Assembly (NCBI RefSeq): GCF_028553725.1
Contig: NZ_CP067125.1
Location: 1 to 64,000, forward strand
Reading direction: 5' to 3'
Length of the DNA stretch: 64,000 nucleotides
From: Paracoccus alcaliphilus
GTDB taxonomy: Bacteria > Pseudomonadota > Alphaproteobacteria > Rhodobacterales > Rhodobacteraceae
Shown: piece by piece, positions 53,689-61,774 of the stretch
Numbering within the stretch: position 1 is the stretch's first letter
How the letters are laid out: each line of letters opens with the position of its first letter
Translations under genes and position numbers: made by a program
The notes under the pieces: generated by a model
Databases searched by the model: none
Seen by the model: only the letters and a program-made list of their open reading frames with translations
Told to the model about the DNA's origin: nothing

Positions 53689-55053
53689 ATGGAAACCGTT
53701 GCCGCTACATTACATGCAGAACAGGTAACGCTGAATTCGCTGGTGCAGAACCTCATCTATGGGTCGGGCACGGTCGGCGCGATTCTTGTGGTGGTGGGGC
53801 TGCTGATGATCGACGCAGGCACCACCCGCAGCAACAGTCTTTTCAATTCGACCATCGAGAAGACTGTCGGTTTTTTTGTCGGTTTCTCGGTTTATTTCCT
53901 GATCGGTTTCGGCTTCTGGGCGGGCCAGTATTACATCATGGAAGGCGGCACACTGGCCGATTCGCTGGCGGATTGGTGGCTGGGCGGCGCACTGGCCAAC
54001 GGGCATGCGCAGAATGTCGATCCGGCAGTCTTTCCCGGCCTGAACACCTTCCAGATCTTCGTGTTCTTTCTGGCCTGCTTTGCCGGGATCATCAACGTGC
54101 TGCTGCATTTCGCCGTGTCCGAGCGGATGAAGCCGCTGGCCTATTACATCACCTCGGCTGTGGCGGCCGTTGTGTCCTCGGCGCTGAGTCTGGCTGTCTG
54201 GGGTTCGGTCGGGCCGCTGACCAATGCCGGTTTCCACGATTTCTTCGGGGTGGGCTTCGTCTATCTGTTTCCGGCGGGCATGGCGCTTGTCCTTGTGCCG
54301 ATGCTGGGTCAGCGTCCGGGGATGTTCGGGCCCCATCCCAGGGTGGCCTCTTATGACGCCCCCAGCATCGGGCTGGCGGCAACCGGACTGATGACCATCT
54401 TTGCCGGACTGCCGATGGTTATCCTGTCCTGCCTGTTCTTCTTCGACCCCGAGGCGCTGGCTGTCAGCGTCACCATGGCCGATACCAGCGTCGGCATCGT
54501 GTTCAACAATTACGGGCTGGCATGGGCGGGTGGTGCCATCACCGGCGCGATCATCGGCTATCGCAAACGCTCTTACGCCTATCTGCTGCTGGGACCACTG
54601 GCCGGATATGTTGCCGGGGCGCCGGGTTTCGACGTTTATGCGCCGTGGCAAACCTTCCTTGTCGCCCTGTTCGCGCCGGTCGTCTCGTGGGTGATCTATG
54701 AGGCCACGCTGAAGCGCGGCATCGACGAACACAAACTGTTCCCGCTGTTTCTGGGCGCGGGGGTCTATGGGATGATCATGGTCGGGCTGATTAAGGCCGG
54801 CACGCCGCATGGCGGCTATTTCGGCATTACCGAAGGCCCCTATGCCTTCCAGCACGGCCAGATCGGCGTTCTCATGCAGCTGGTCGGCGTGGCTGTCTGC
54901 ATCGGCACCGGCATGGTGACTGCATTCATCCTCAGCTTCGTGCTGAAACACACCGTCGGCCTGCATGTGGACGAGGACGACCAGGCAACCGGGCTGGATG
55001 AGATCTATTGGGGCATGAAACCCAATGGGTCGCCGCAGCCCCAACAGTTCTGA
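53689..55053 (+). CDS. Amt/Mep/Rh-family transporter lacking the twin pore histidines
   Basis: A 454-residue protein with about 11 hydrophobic segments. Family features remain in VGGLLMIDAG-like VVVGLLMIDAGTTRS, the WAGGAITGAIIGY segment and the C-terminal VLKHTVGLHVDEDDQATGLD tail. By hand alignment to AmtB, the pore His168 position is Tyr192 (DFFGVGFVYLF) and His318 is Phe354 (LFPLFLGAGVYGMI). True ammonium channels keep at least one His here. The gene follows tdm and precedes a globin and the nas genes. It may carry a methylated amine, or sense rather than transport. It starts after AAGGAGAGAAG. Confidence 0.85.
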   Translation: METVAATLHAEQVTLNSLVQNLIYGSGTVGAILVVVGLLMIDAGTTRSNSLFNSTIEKTVGFFVGFSVYFLIGFGFWAGQYYIMEGGTLADSLADWWLGGALANGHAQNVDPAVFPGLNTFQIFVFFLACFAGIINVLLHFAVSERMKPLAYYITSAVAAVVSSALSLAVWGSVGPLTNAGFHDFFGVGFVYLFPAGMALVLVPMLGQRPGMFGPHPRVASYDAPSIGLAATGLMTIFAGLPMVILSCLFFFDPEALAVSVTMADTSVGIVFNNYGLAWAGGAITGAIIGYRKRSYAYLLLGPLAGYVAGAPGFDVYAPWQTFLVALFAPVVSWVIYEATLKRGIDEHKLFPLFLGAGVYGMIMVGLIKAGTPHGGYFGITEGPYAFQHGQIGVLMQLVGVAVCIGTGMVTAFILSFVLKHTVGLHVDEDDQATGLDEIYWGMKPNGSPQPQQF

Positions 55054-55056
55054 GCG

Positions 55057-55095
55057 ATATTCCCTCAAGGAATATATAATTCCTTGAGGGAATAT
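55057..55095. promoter_or_regulatory. 39-bp perfect inverted repeat made of two ATTCC-N5-GGAAT sites
   Basis: Two 17-base arms pair exactly around an ATATA loop. Each arm is itself a palindrome-like site, ATTCC-N5-GGAAT (55059-55073 and 55079-55093), with centres 20 bp apart, about two helical turns. It lies 37 bp before the globin start. Tandem binding of a dimer is likely; a terminator for the Amt-like gene is the alternative, but there is no T run. Confidence 0.65.
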
Positions 55096-55131
55096 TTATG
55101 CTGTGATAGCCTTCAAGGGGAGGTGGCCATC

Positions 55132-55536
55132 ATGTATTTCGCAGAGCAGAAAAAGCAATCGCTCCATGAAAAACTTGGCGGCGATGAGGGCATCCGCATT
55201 CTGGTCAAGGAATTCTATGACATCATCGAACAGGACGAGGATGCCAGGGCGCTGCATCTTCTGCATCTGCAAGGGGCAGGGGTCGCCCATTCGCGGGCCG
55301 AGCAGTTCGACTATCTTTGCGGTTTCTTCGGCGGCCCGCAATATTATGTAATGAAACACCGCCATTCCCGGCTGAAGGAAATTCACGAGCATGTGCCGAT
55401 CGGCCCGGATATGCGCGATCTGTGGCTGAAATGCATGGACAAGGCGATCCGCAATGTTGGCATCGACAAGGATCTGGCCCGCACGCTGATGCGCCATTTC
55501 ACCACGGCAGCGGAAACCACCCGGAACAGGGACTGA
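55132..55536 (+). CDS. Truncated haemoglobin, group II
   Basis: A 134-residue globin. SLHEKLGGDEGIRILVKEFY is the typical start, HLLHLQGAGVAHSRAEQFDY the middle with a phenylalanine/tyrosine heme pocket, and the proximal His is in HRHSRLKEIHEHVPIGPDMR; the Trp of group II is in RDLWLKCM. Such proteins handle NO, O2 or peroxide. It lies between an Amt-like gene and nasT, so protection from NO produced during nitrate and nitrite reduction is a fair guess. The start has an AAGGGGAGG site. A double palindrome precedes it. Confidence 0.9.
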   Translation: MYFAEQKKQSLHEKLGGDEGIRILVKEFYDIIEQDEDARALHLLHLQGAGVAHSRAEQFDYLCGFFGGPQYYVMKHRHSRLKEIHEHVPIGPDMRDLWLKCMDKAIRNVGIDKDLARTLMRHFTTAAETTRNRD

Positions 55537-55667
55537 CGCCGGGGCGGCAATCGCGCGCCGGACTGCCCGAAAAACAGGCATTGGCGGCATATTGCGGGCA
55601 GCGCCCCGCCCCTGCCGTTGCCTGTGCCATCGCCCTGTGACAACGCGGATGCAGTCACGGGCGGATC

Positions 55668-56255
55668 ATGCACAAGAAGCTTCTCATCGTCATTGTCGAG
55701 CCCGACCCGGAACGGGCGCACCCCATCGTGGACGGGTTGCAGGCCAGTGGTGACCACGACATCCGCATCATCTCGGAACCCAGCGGGCTGGCGCGGCAGG
55801 TCATGGATCTGCGCCCCGATCTGGTGCTGATCGACATTGCCAACCCTTCTCGCGACGTGCTGGAGGAACTGGCGCTGGCCTCGGGACCGGACGAGCGGCC
55901 GGTGGCGATGTTCGTGGACCGCTCGGACGAGCAGATGACCCGTTCGGCCATCGAGGCGGGGATTTCGGCCTATGTCGTGGACGGGCTGCGCGCCGAGCGG
56001 ATCAAGCCGGTCCTCGATGCCGCCATCGCCCGCTTTCACATCTTCCGGCAGATGCGGGCTGAACTGGCCGCCACCCGCGCCGCGCTGGAGGAACGCAAGA
56101 TCATCGACCGCGCCAAGGCCGTTCTGATGCGGGCGCGGGGCATCGACGAAGAGGCGGCCTATGTGCTGCTGCGCAAGACCGCGATGGATCAGGGCAAGCG
56201 CGTGGGAGAGATCGCGCAGCATCTGGTCATGGCGGCGGGATTGTTGAACAAATGA
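55668..56255 (+). CDS. nasT: ANTAR-domain response regulator, nitrate antiterminator
   Basis: A 195-residue protein. The N-terminal receiver-like domain (IVIVEPDPERAHPIVDGL, DLVLIDIANPSRDVLEEL) precedes a C-terminal ANTAR RNA-binding domain (about residues 130-190: KIIDRAKAVLMRARGIDEEA, YVLLRKTAMDQGKRVGEIAQ). NasT proteins bind hairpins in the nas leader and prevent termination when nitrate is present; NasS holds them inactive otherwise. The gene overlaps nasS by four bases, which fits a stoichiometric complex. The ribosome site is weak (GGGCGG). Confidence 0.93.
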   Translation: MHKKLLIVIVEPDPERAHPIVDGLQASGDHDIRIISEPSGLARQVMDLRPDLVLIDIANPSRDVLEELALASGPDERPVAMFVDRSDEQMTRSAIEAGISAYVVDGLRAERIKPVLDAAIARFHIFRQMRAELAATRAALEERKIIDRAKAVLMRARGIDEEAAYVLLRKTAMDQGKRVGEIAQHLVMAAGLLNK

Positions 56256-57418
56256 CCCGGCTGCGCCTTGGCTATGTCCCGTTGATCGACGCGGTGCCGC
56301 TGGTCATCGCCCGGGAACTGGGCTTTGCCGCCGAAGAGGGGCTGGAGCTTGAGCTGATCCGGCTGGGCGCATGGGCGCAAAGCCGCGACATGCTGGGCGC
56401 GGGGCTGATCGACGCGGCGCATATGCTGGTGCCGATGCCCATCGCGCAGTCTCTGGGGCTGGGGCCGCCGCTTCCGGCGATGGATCTGGTGATGTTCCTG
56501 TCGCATGGCGGGCAGGCCTTCGCGGTGAATCGCGTGATCGAGGCGCGGTTGCGCGCCGCCGGTCACGATTTCGCCTTCGCCGATGCCCGCGCCGCCGGTC
56601 TGGCGCTGCGCCATGCGGTGCCGGACGGGCTGCGGGTCGGCGTGCCGTTCCATTTCTCGACCCAGACCGAATTGACGCGCCACTGGCTGACCGCCTGCGG
56701 CTTCCCGGCCACCGGGTTGGAGCTGATCACCGTGCCGCCACCGATGATGGCCGATGCGATGGCGGCGGGCGAGGTGGACGCCTTTTGCGTGGGCGAGCCC
56801 TGGGCCAGCTTTGCCGTCGATCGCGGCATCGCGGCGCTGTTGCTGCCCGGCACGTCGATCTGGGCCGCGCCGCCGGAAAAGGGGCTGGTGCTGCGGCGCG
56901 ATATCACCCAGCAGCAGCCCGAACAGGCCGGGGCGTTGATGCGGGCGCTGTGGCGGGCCGGGCGCTGGCTGGACGAGCCCGACCATCGCGGCACCGCCAG
57001 CGAGATCCTGTCGCGCCGGGATTACCTGAACCTGCCGCCCGAACTGGCCGAGCGCGGGCTGACCGGGCGGATGATGATCTCGGCCAGCGGCGAATTGCGT
57101 GACTGCCCCGGCTTCATCACCTTCACGGCGGGCGGAGCAAGCTTTCCGTGGAAAAGCATCGCCGCGCTGATCGCCAGCCGGATCGCCGCCCGGCACGGGC
57201 TGGAGACGGGCTGGGCGATGACCCGCGCCATGGCGCATTTCCGCACCGACCTTTACCGCCAGCACCTTCGCCCGGCGGGAACACCGCTGCCGGGCGCATC
57301 GCTGCGGCTGGAAGGCGCGCTGGCCGAGAATCGCATGGTCGCCGCCGAACGCGGCGCGATGATTCTGCGGGCGGATCGGTTCTTTGACGGCTTCACCTTC
57401 GATCCTCCGGCCGCCTGA
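56252..57418 (+). CDS. nasS: Nitrate/nitrite sensor, NrtA-like
   Basis: A 388-residue binding-fold protein of the NrtA/CmpA family without a signal peptide, as expected for a cytoplasmic sensor. TRLRLGYVPLIDAVPLVIAR, GLELELIRLGAWAQSRDMLG and EVDAFCVGEPWASFAVDRG are typical. In Paracoccus and Azotobacter NasS binds NasT and lets it go on sensing nitrate or nitrite. The start overlaps nasT. The gene ends just before the leader region and nasA, in the order known from Paracoccus denitrificans. Confidence 0.93.
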   Translation: MTRLRLGYVPLIDAVPLVIARELGFAAEEGLELELIRLGAWAQSRDMLGAGLIDAAHMLVPMPIAQSLGLGPPLPAMDLVMFLSHGGQAFAVNRVIEARLRAAGHDFAFADARAAGLALRHAVPDGLRVGVPFHFSTQTELTRHWLTACGFPATGLELITVPPPMMADAMAAGEVDAFCVGEPWASFAVDRGIAALLLPGTSIWAAPPEKGLVLRRDITQQQPEQAGALMRALWRAGRWLDEPDHRGTASEILSRRDYLNLPPELAERGLTGRMMISASGELRDCPGFITFTAGGASFPWKSIAALIASRIAARHGLETGWAMTRAMAHFRTDLYRQHLRPAGTPLPGASLRLEGALAENRMVAAERGAMILRADRFFDGFTFDPPAA

Positions 57419-57704
57419 CCGTTTCAGGACTGCGCAATCTTTCAGCAAAGCGCATCCATTTTCCGTGCATCCGCACCCTGCCGCCGCGATTTAGCCGCAA
57501 TCGCAGGCCGATGACTTGCCCATCCGCCGCGATCTGCCGATGTTGGGTCATGGCCCGGCGCAATGGCGCGCCACCGGCCCGCTCGCAACGATGCGGCATC
57601 CCCTCTGAAAGCGTCGGTCGACGGTTTTTCCGCATCCTTTCGGGTCGCCTCCGCATGTCCCGCGCTTTCCGACAGCAACCGCCAGTTTCGCCATCGGAGC
57701 ATCC
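57419..57704 (+). promoter_or_regulatory. nas leader with hairpins and attenuator-like structure (NasT target)
   Basis: A 286-bp untranslated region between nasS and nasA. Hairpins visible: TGCG...CGCA enclosing CTTT-CAGC-AAAG (57431-57454), GCGATT/AATCGC (about 57488-57506), and several GC-rich stems at 57550-57590. A terminator-like structure at 57607-57629 has a CGTC/GACG stem, flanking A-T pairs and a T5 run. This order of hairpins then terminator fits NasT-ANTAR antitermination. I could not assign the exact hexaloops with A1 and G4. Confidence 0.55.
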
Positions 57705-58913
57705 ATGTCCGCCATCAGCCATCCACAATCCAGCCGCGCGCTTGGCCTTTCGACCAGCGCCTTCACCATCTGTTTCGCCGTCTGGACGATCTTTTCCATC
57801 ATCGGCATCCAGATCGGCCAGCAACTGAACCTGACCGAGACCCAGTTCGGCCTGCTGGTCGGCCTGCCGATCCTGACCGGCTCGCTGGTTCGCATCGTCC
57901 TTGGGGTGATGACCGACCGGCTGGGGGGGCGACTGGTCTATACGCTGACCATGCTGGCCGCCGCCCTTGCGACCTTTCTGCTCAGCCATGCCTCGACCTA
58001 TCCGCAGATGCTGCTGGCCGCGCTTGGCGTGGGTCTGGCGGGCGGGTCCTTTGCCGTGGGCGTGGCCTATGTCTCGCGCTTTTACGCGGCGGATCGGCAG
58101 GGCACCGCGCTTGGCATCTTTGGCGTCGGCAATGTCGGTGCGGCGCTGACCAAATTCGCCGCCCCCTTCGTCATGCTGGCCTGGGGCTGGCAGGCCACCG
58201 CGCAGATCTGGGCCGGGGCGCTGGCGCTGACCGCCGTGCTGTTCTGGGTGCTGTCCAAGGACGATCCGGTGACCGCCACCCGGCGCGGCGCCAAAGCGCC
58301 CCAGCGCAGCCTGCGGGCCGAGTTCGCGCCGCTGAAAAACGCGCAGGTCTGGCGTTTTTCGGCCTATTACTTCTTCAGCTTCGGGGCCTTCGTCGCGCTG
58401 GCGCTGTGGCTGCCGCATTACCTGATCGGCGTCTATGGCTTTGACGTGAAGGTGGCGGGCATGATCGGCGCGGCCTATTCCATCCCGGCCTCGATCTTCC
58501 GCGCCTATGGCGGCGTGCTGTCGGACCGGATCGGCGCGCGCAAGGTGATGTATGCGACCTTTGCCGTCTCGCTGATTGCCACGGCGATCCTGTCGATCCC
58601 CTCGGGCGTGCCGGTCGCGGTCTTTCTGGCGGTGATCTTCACCCTCGGCTTCTTCATGAGCCTGGGCAAGGCCGCCGTCTATAAACACATCCCGACCTAT
58701 TACCCGCAGAATGTCGGCGCGGTGGGCGGGCTGGTCGGCATGATCGGCGGTCTGGGAGGCTTCGTGCTGCCGCTGCTGTTCGGCTGGCTGAAGGACGAAA
58801 CCGGGCTGTGGTCCAGCTGCTTTGCCGTGCTGTTCCTGCTGGTCGCGGGCTGCGCACTGTGGATGCACCTGTCGATCCGCCGCCTTGACCAACCCAACCT
58901 GCAAGCCGCCTGA
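57705..58913 (+). CDS. nasA: Nitrate/nitrite transporter (MFS, NarK/NasA type)
   Basis: A 402-residue protein with about 12 membrane segments. The nitrate signatures are present: GLAGGSFAVGVAYVSRFY in the first half and LGFFMSLGKAAVYKHIPTY in the second, with substrate Arg in GSLVRIVLGVMTDRLGGR. It imports nitrate for assimilation. It begins just after the attenuator-like leader and leads the structural genes nasA-nasB-nasG-nasC. Confidence 0.94.
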   Translation: MSAISHPQSSRALGLSTSAFTICFAVWTIFSIIGIQIGQQLNLTETQFGLLVGLPILTGSLVRIVLGVMTDRLGGRLVYTLTMLAAALATFLLSHASTYPQMLLAALGVGLAGGSFAVGVAYVSRFYAADRQGTALGIFGVGNVGAALTKFAAPFVMLAWGWQATAQIWAGALALTAVLFWVLSKDDPVTATRRGAKAPQRSLRAEFAPLKNAQVWRFSAYYFFSFGAFVALALWLPHYLIGVYGFDVKVAGMIGAAYSIPASIFRAYGGVLSDRIGARKVMYATFAVSLIATAILSIPSGVPVAVFLAVIFTLGFFMSLGKAAVYKHIPTYYPQNVGAVGGLVGMIGGLGGFVLPLLFGWLKDETGLWSSCFAVLFLLVAGCALWMHLSIRRLDQPNLQAA

Positions 58914-58926
58914 AAGGAGCCCGCAG

Positions 58927-61362
58927 ATGAAAAGGAAACTGGTTGTCATCGGTGCCGGCATGGCCTCGGGACGGATGCTGGAACAGTTGTTCGACGCCGC
59001 ACCCGACGCCTTCGACGTGACCCTGTTCAACGCCGAGCCGCGCGGGAACTATAACCGCCTGATGCTGTCGCCGGTGCTGTCGGGCGAAAAGACCTATGAG
59101 GAAATCATCACCCACCGCCCCGACTGGTACGAGGCGCATGGCGTCGATTGCCGCTTCGGCCAGCCGGTGGTGCGCATCGACCGGGACGCGCGGGTGGTTC
59201 ATTCCAACCATTCCAGCGCCGAATATGACGCGCTGGTGATCGCCACCGGCTCGGCCCCCTTCATCATTCCGGTGGTGGGCAAGGAGCTGCCGGGCGTCGT
59301 CGCCTATCGCGATCTGGAAGACACCCACGCGATGATCGAGGCAGGCGTGGCGGGCAAGGATGCGGTGGTGATCGGCGGCGGGTTGCTGGGGCTGGAGGCC
59401 GCGGCAGGCATGGCCGCGCGCGGGGCCAGCGTGACCGTGATCCACCTGATGGGCCACCTGATGGAGCGTCAGCTTGACCCCGCCGCCGGCTACCTGCTGC
59501 AACGCGATCTGGAGAAACGCGGCATCAAGGTCCATTGCAAGGGCGCGACCAAGGCCATCCTTGGCCATGACCGGGCCGAGGCCGTGCTGCTGGAGGACGG
59601 CACCGTCTATCCCGCCGATCTGGTCTGCATGGCGGTGGGCATCCGCCCCGAGACCCGCATCGCCGTGGACGCACATCTGGAGGTCGAACGCGGCGTGGTC
59701 GTCGATGACGCCATGCGCACCAGCGACCCGCATATCTTCGCGCTTGGCGAATGCGTCGAACATCGCGGGCAATTGTTCGGTCTTGTCGCGCCGCTTTACG
59801 ATCAGGCCAAGGTGCTGGCCAAAACCCTGCTGGATCAGGCGACCACCTTTGCGCCCGTCCAGACCGCGACCAAGCTGAAGGTCACCGGCTGCGACCTGTT
59901 CAGCGCCGGTGATTTCGCCGAAGGCGAGGGGCGCGAGGATATCGTGTTCCGCGATCCGGGGCGCGGCATCTACAAACGGCTGGTGCTTGAAAACAACCGC
60001 ATCATCGGCGTCGTCATGTATGGCGATACCGCCGATGGCAACTGGTTCTATGGGCTGATGAAGGACGCCACCGATATCGGCGAGATGCGGGAAACGCTGA
60101 TCTTCGGCCCGGCCTTTCAGGGGGGTGCCGCACCGGACCCTATGGCGGCCGTTGCAGCATTGCCGCCTGAGGCGGAAATCTGCGGCTGCAACGGCGTTTG
60201 CAAGGGCACCATCACCGATGCCGTTCTGGGCGGCGCGACGACGCTGGACGCGGTGCGCGCCTGCACCAAGGCGTCGGGATCCTGCGGGACCTGCACCGGG
60301 CTGGTCGAGCAGGTGATGAAGCTGACCCTTGGCGACGGCTTCACCGCCGCCGCCCCGGCAGGCATGTGCAAATGCACCACCCACAGCCACGAGGACGTGC
60401 GCCGGCTGATCCGCTCGATGGGGCTCAAATCCATTCCCGCCGTCATGCAGGAGCTGGGCTGGGAAACGGTCGGCGGCTGCCATTCCTGCCGCCCGGCGCT
60501 GAACTTCTATCTGCTGGCGGAATGGCCGCTGGAATATACCGACGACCGCCAGTCGCGTTTCGTGAGCGAGCGCAACCACGCCAATATCCAGAAGGACGGC
60601 ACCTATTCCGTGGTGCCGCGCATGTGGGGCGGCGTCACCACGCCAGCCGAGCTGCGCGCCATCGCCGACGCGGCCGAGAAATACGACGTGCCGATGGTCA
60701 AGGTCACGGGCGGCCAGCGCATCGACCTGCTGGGGGTGCGCAAAGAGGACCTGCCGCATATGTGGGCCGATCTGAACGCCGCCGGGATGGTCTCGGGCCA
60801 CGCCTATTCCAAGGGGCTGCGGACGGTGAAAACCTGCGTCGGTCAGCAATTCTGCCGCTTTGGCACACAGGATTCGACCGGGCTTGGCGTCCGGCTGGAA
60901 AAGCTGCTCTGGGGGTCGTGGACGCCGCACAAGGTCAAGCTGGGGATCTCGGGCTGTCCAAGGAACTGCGCCGAGGCGACCTGCAAGGATGTGGGCGTGG
61001 TCTGCGTCGATTCCGGTTTTCAGATCAGCGTGGCGGGGGCCGCCGGGATGGAGGTCAAGGAAACCGAGCATCTGGCCACCGTGCCGGGCGAGGATGAGGC
61101 GGTTCAGATCATCGCCGCCTTCGTCCAGCTTTACCGCGAACACGCCCGCTATCTGGACCGGCCCTATAAATGGGTGGCCAAGGTCGGGCTGGACTGGGTC
61201 CGGTCGCAGATCGACGACCTGCCCACCCGCGCCGCGCTGGTCGAGCGGTTCGAGATCAGCCAGTCGGTCTATCGTCGCGACCCCTGGGCCGATCTGTCCA
61301 CCCCCACCGAGACGCCCAAATGGGCACCACTTGCCGATCTGACGCTGGAGGCTGCGGAATGA
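58927..61362 (+). CDS. nasB: Assimilatory nitrite reductase, large subunit (NirB type)
   Basis: An 811-residue enzyme. FAD/NAD(P)H domains fill residues 1-400 (VVIGAGMASGRMLEQL, VVIGGGLLGLEAAAGMA). A BFD-type [2Fe-2S] domain starts at C419 (CGCNGVCKGTITDAV, SGSCGTC). The siroheme-[4Fe-4S] domain has Cys at 637, 643, 677 and 681 (TCVGQQFCRF and GCPRNCAEA). It reduces nitrite to ammonium. The start at 58927 has an AAAGGAG site. It overlaps nasG by four bases, so the small subunit function is probably supplied by NasG. Confidence 0.95.
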   Translation: MKRKLVVIGAGMASGRMLEQLFDAAPDAFDVTLFNAEPRGNYNRLMLSPVLSGEKTYEEIITHRPDWYEAHGVDCRFGQPVVRIDRDARVVHSNHSSAEYDALVIATGSAPFIIPVVGKELPGVVAYRDLEDTHAMIEAGVAGKDAVVIGGGLLGLEAAAGMAARGASVTVIHLMGHLMERQLDPAAGYLLQRDLEKRGIKVHCKGATKAILGHDRAEAVLLEDGTVYPADLVCMAVGIRPETRIAVDAHLEVERGVVVDDAMRTSDPHIFALGECVEHRGQLFGLVAPLYDQAKVLAKTLLDQATTFAPVQTATKLKVTGCDLFSAGDFAEGEGREDIVFRDPGRGIYKRLVLENNRIIGVVMYGDTADGNWFYGLMKDATDIGEMRETLIFGPAFQGGAAPDPMAAVAALPPEAEICGCNGVCKGTITDAVLGGATTLDAVRACTKASGSCGTCTGLVEQVMKLTLGDGFTAAAPAGMCKCTTHSHEDVRRLIRSMGLKSIPAVMQELGWETVGGCHSCRPALNFYLLAEWPLEYTDDRQSRFVSERNHANIQKDGTYSVVPRMWGGVTTPAELRAIADAAEKYDVPMVKVTGGQRIDLLGVRKEDLPHMWADLNAAGMVSGHAYSKGLRTVKTCVGQQFCRFGTQDSTGLGVRLEKLLWGSWTPHKVKLGISGCPRNCAEATCKDVGVVCVDSGFQISVAGAAGMEVKETEHLATVPGEDEAVQIIAAFVQLYREHARYLDRPYKWVAKVGLDWVRSQIDDLPTRAALVERFEISQSVYRRDPWADLSTPTETPKWAPLADLTLEAAE

Positions 61363-61694
61363 CCATTTTTGTCGATATCGGATCGCTGGAGGACATCCCC
61401 CCGCAGGGCGCGCGGGTGGTGAAGACCGCTCAGGGCTGCGTCGCCGTGTTCCGCACCGCCGACGACCAGGTCTTCGCGCTGGAGGACCGTTGCCCCCACA
61501 AGGGCGGCCCACTGTCCGAGGGCATCGTGCATGGCGATCGCGTCACCTGTCCGCTGCATAACTGGGTGTTCGACATGAACTCGGGTCAGGCGCAGGGCAG
61601 CGACGAAGGCATGGTCCGCACCTATGCGACCCGCGTCCGGAACGGTCGCATCCTGATCGACGCAACCCTGATCCGCACCAGCCGCGCCGCCTGA
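61359..61694 (+). CDS. nasG: Rieske-type ferredoxin / NirD-like subunit
   Basis: A 111-residue cytoplasmic Rieske protein. The cluster boxes are RCPHKGGPL (Cys, His) and TCPLHNWVFD (Cys, His). There is no signal peptide, unlike the exported Rieske at 9730. In Paracoccus NasG passes electrons from NasB to NasC. It overlaps the nasB stop. The spacer after it is very AT-rich. Confidence 0.93.
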   Translation: MTIFVDIGSLEDIPPQGARVVKTAQGCVAVFRTADDQVFALEDRCPHKGGPLSEGIVHGDRVTCPLHNWVFDMNSGQAQGSDEGMVRTYATRVRNGRILIDATLIRTSRAA

Positions 61695-61705
61695 GGATTT
61701 ACATC

Positions 61706-61774
61706 ATGTTCATACCCTATCATAATGTTTTTATGTTTGAATTTAGTAATCGTGATCTAGGTGTCCGCCCATGA
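61706..61774 (+). other. Possible 22-codon leader ORF overlapping nasC
   Basis: An ATG at 61706 with GAGG nine bases upstream opens a 22-codon frame ending in TGA at 61772-61774, which overlaps the nasC ATG at 61771. The stretch is strongly AT-rich compared with its surroundings. It could couple translation into nasC or reflect an imported spacer. Expression is unproven. Confidence 0.3.

Noticed and set aside
50832..53756. A 974-codon minus-strand frame
   Set aside because: It is antisense to tdm and has no recognisable motif.
58654..61512. A 952-codon minus-strand frame
   Set aside because: It is antisense to nasA/nasB; the plus-strand nasB has all cofactor ligands in order.
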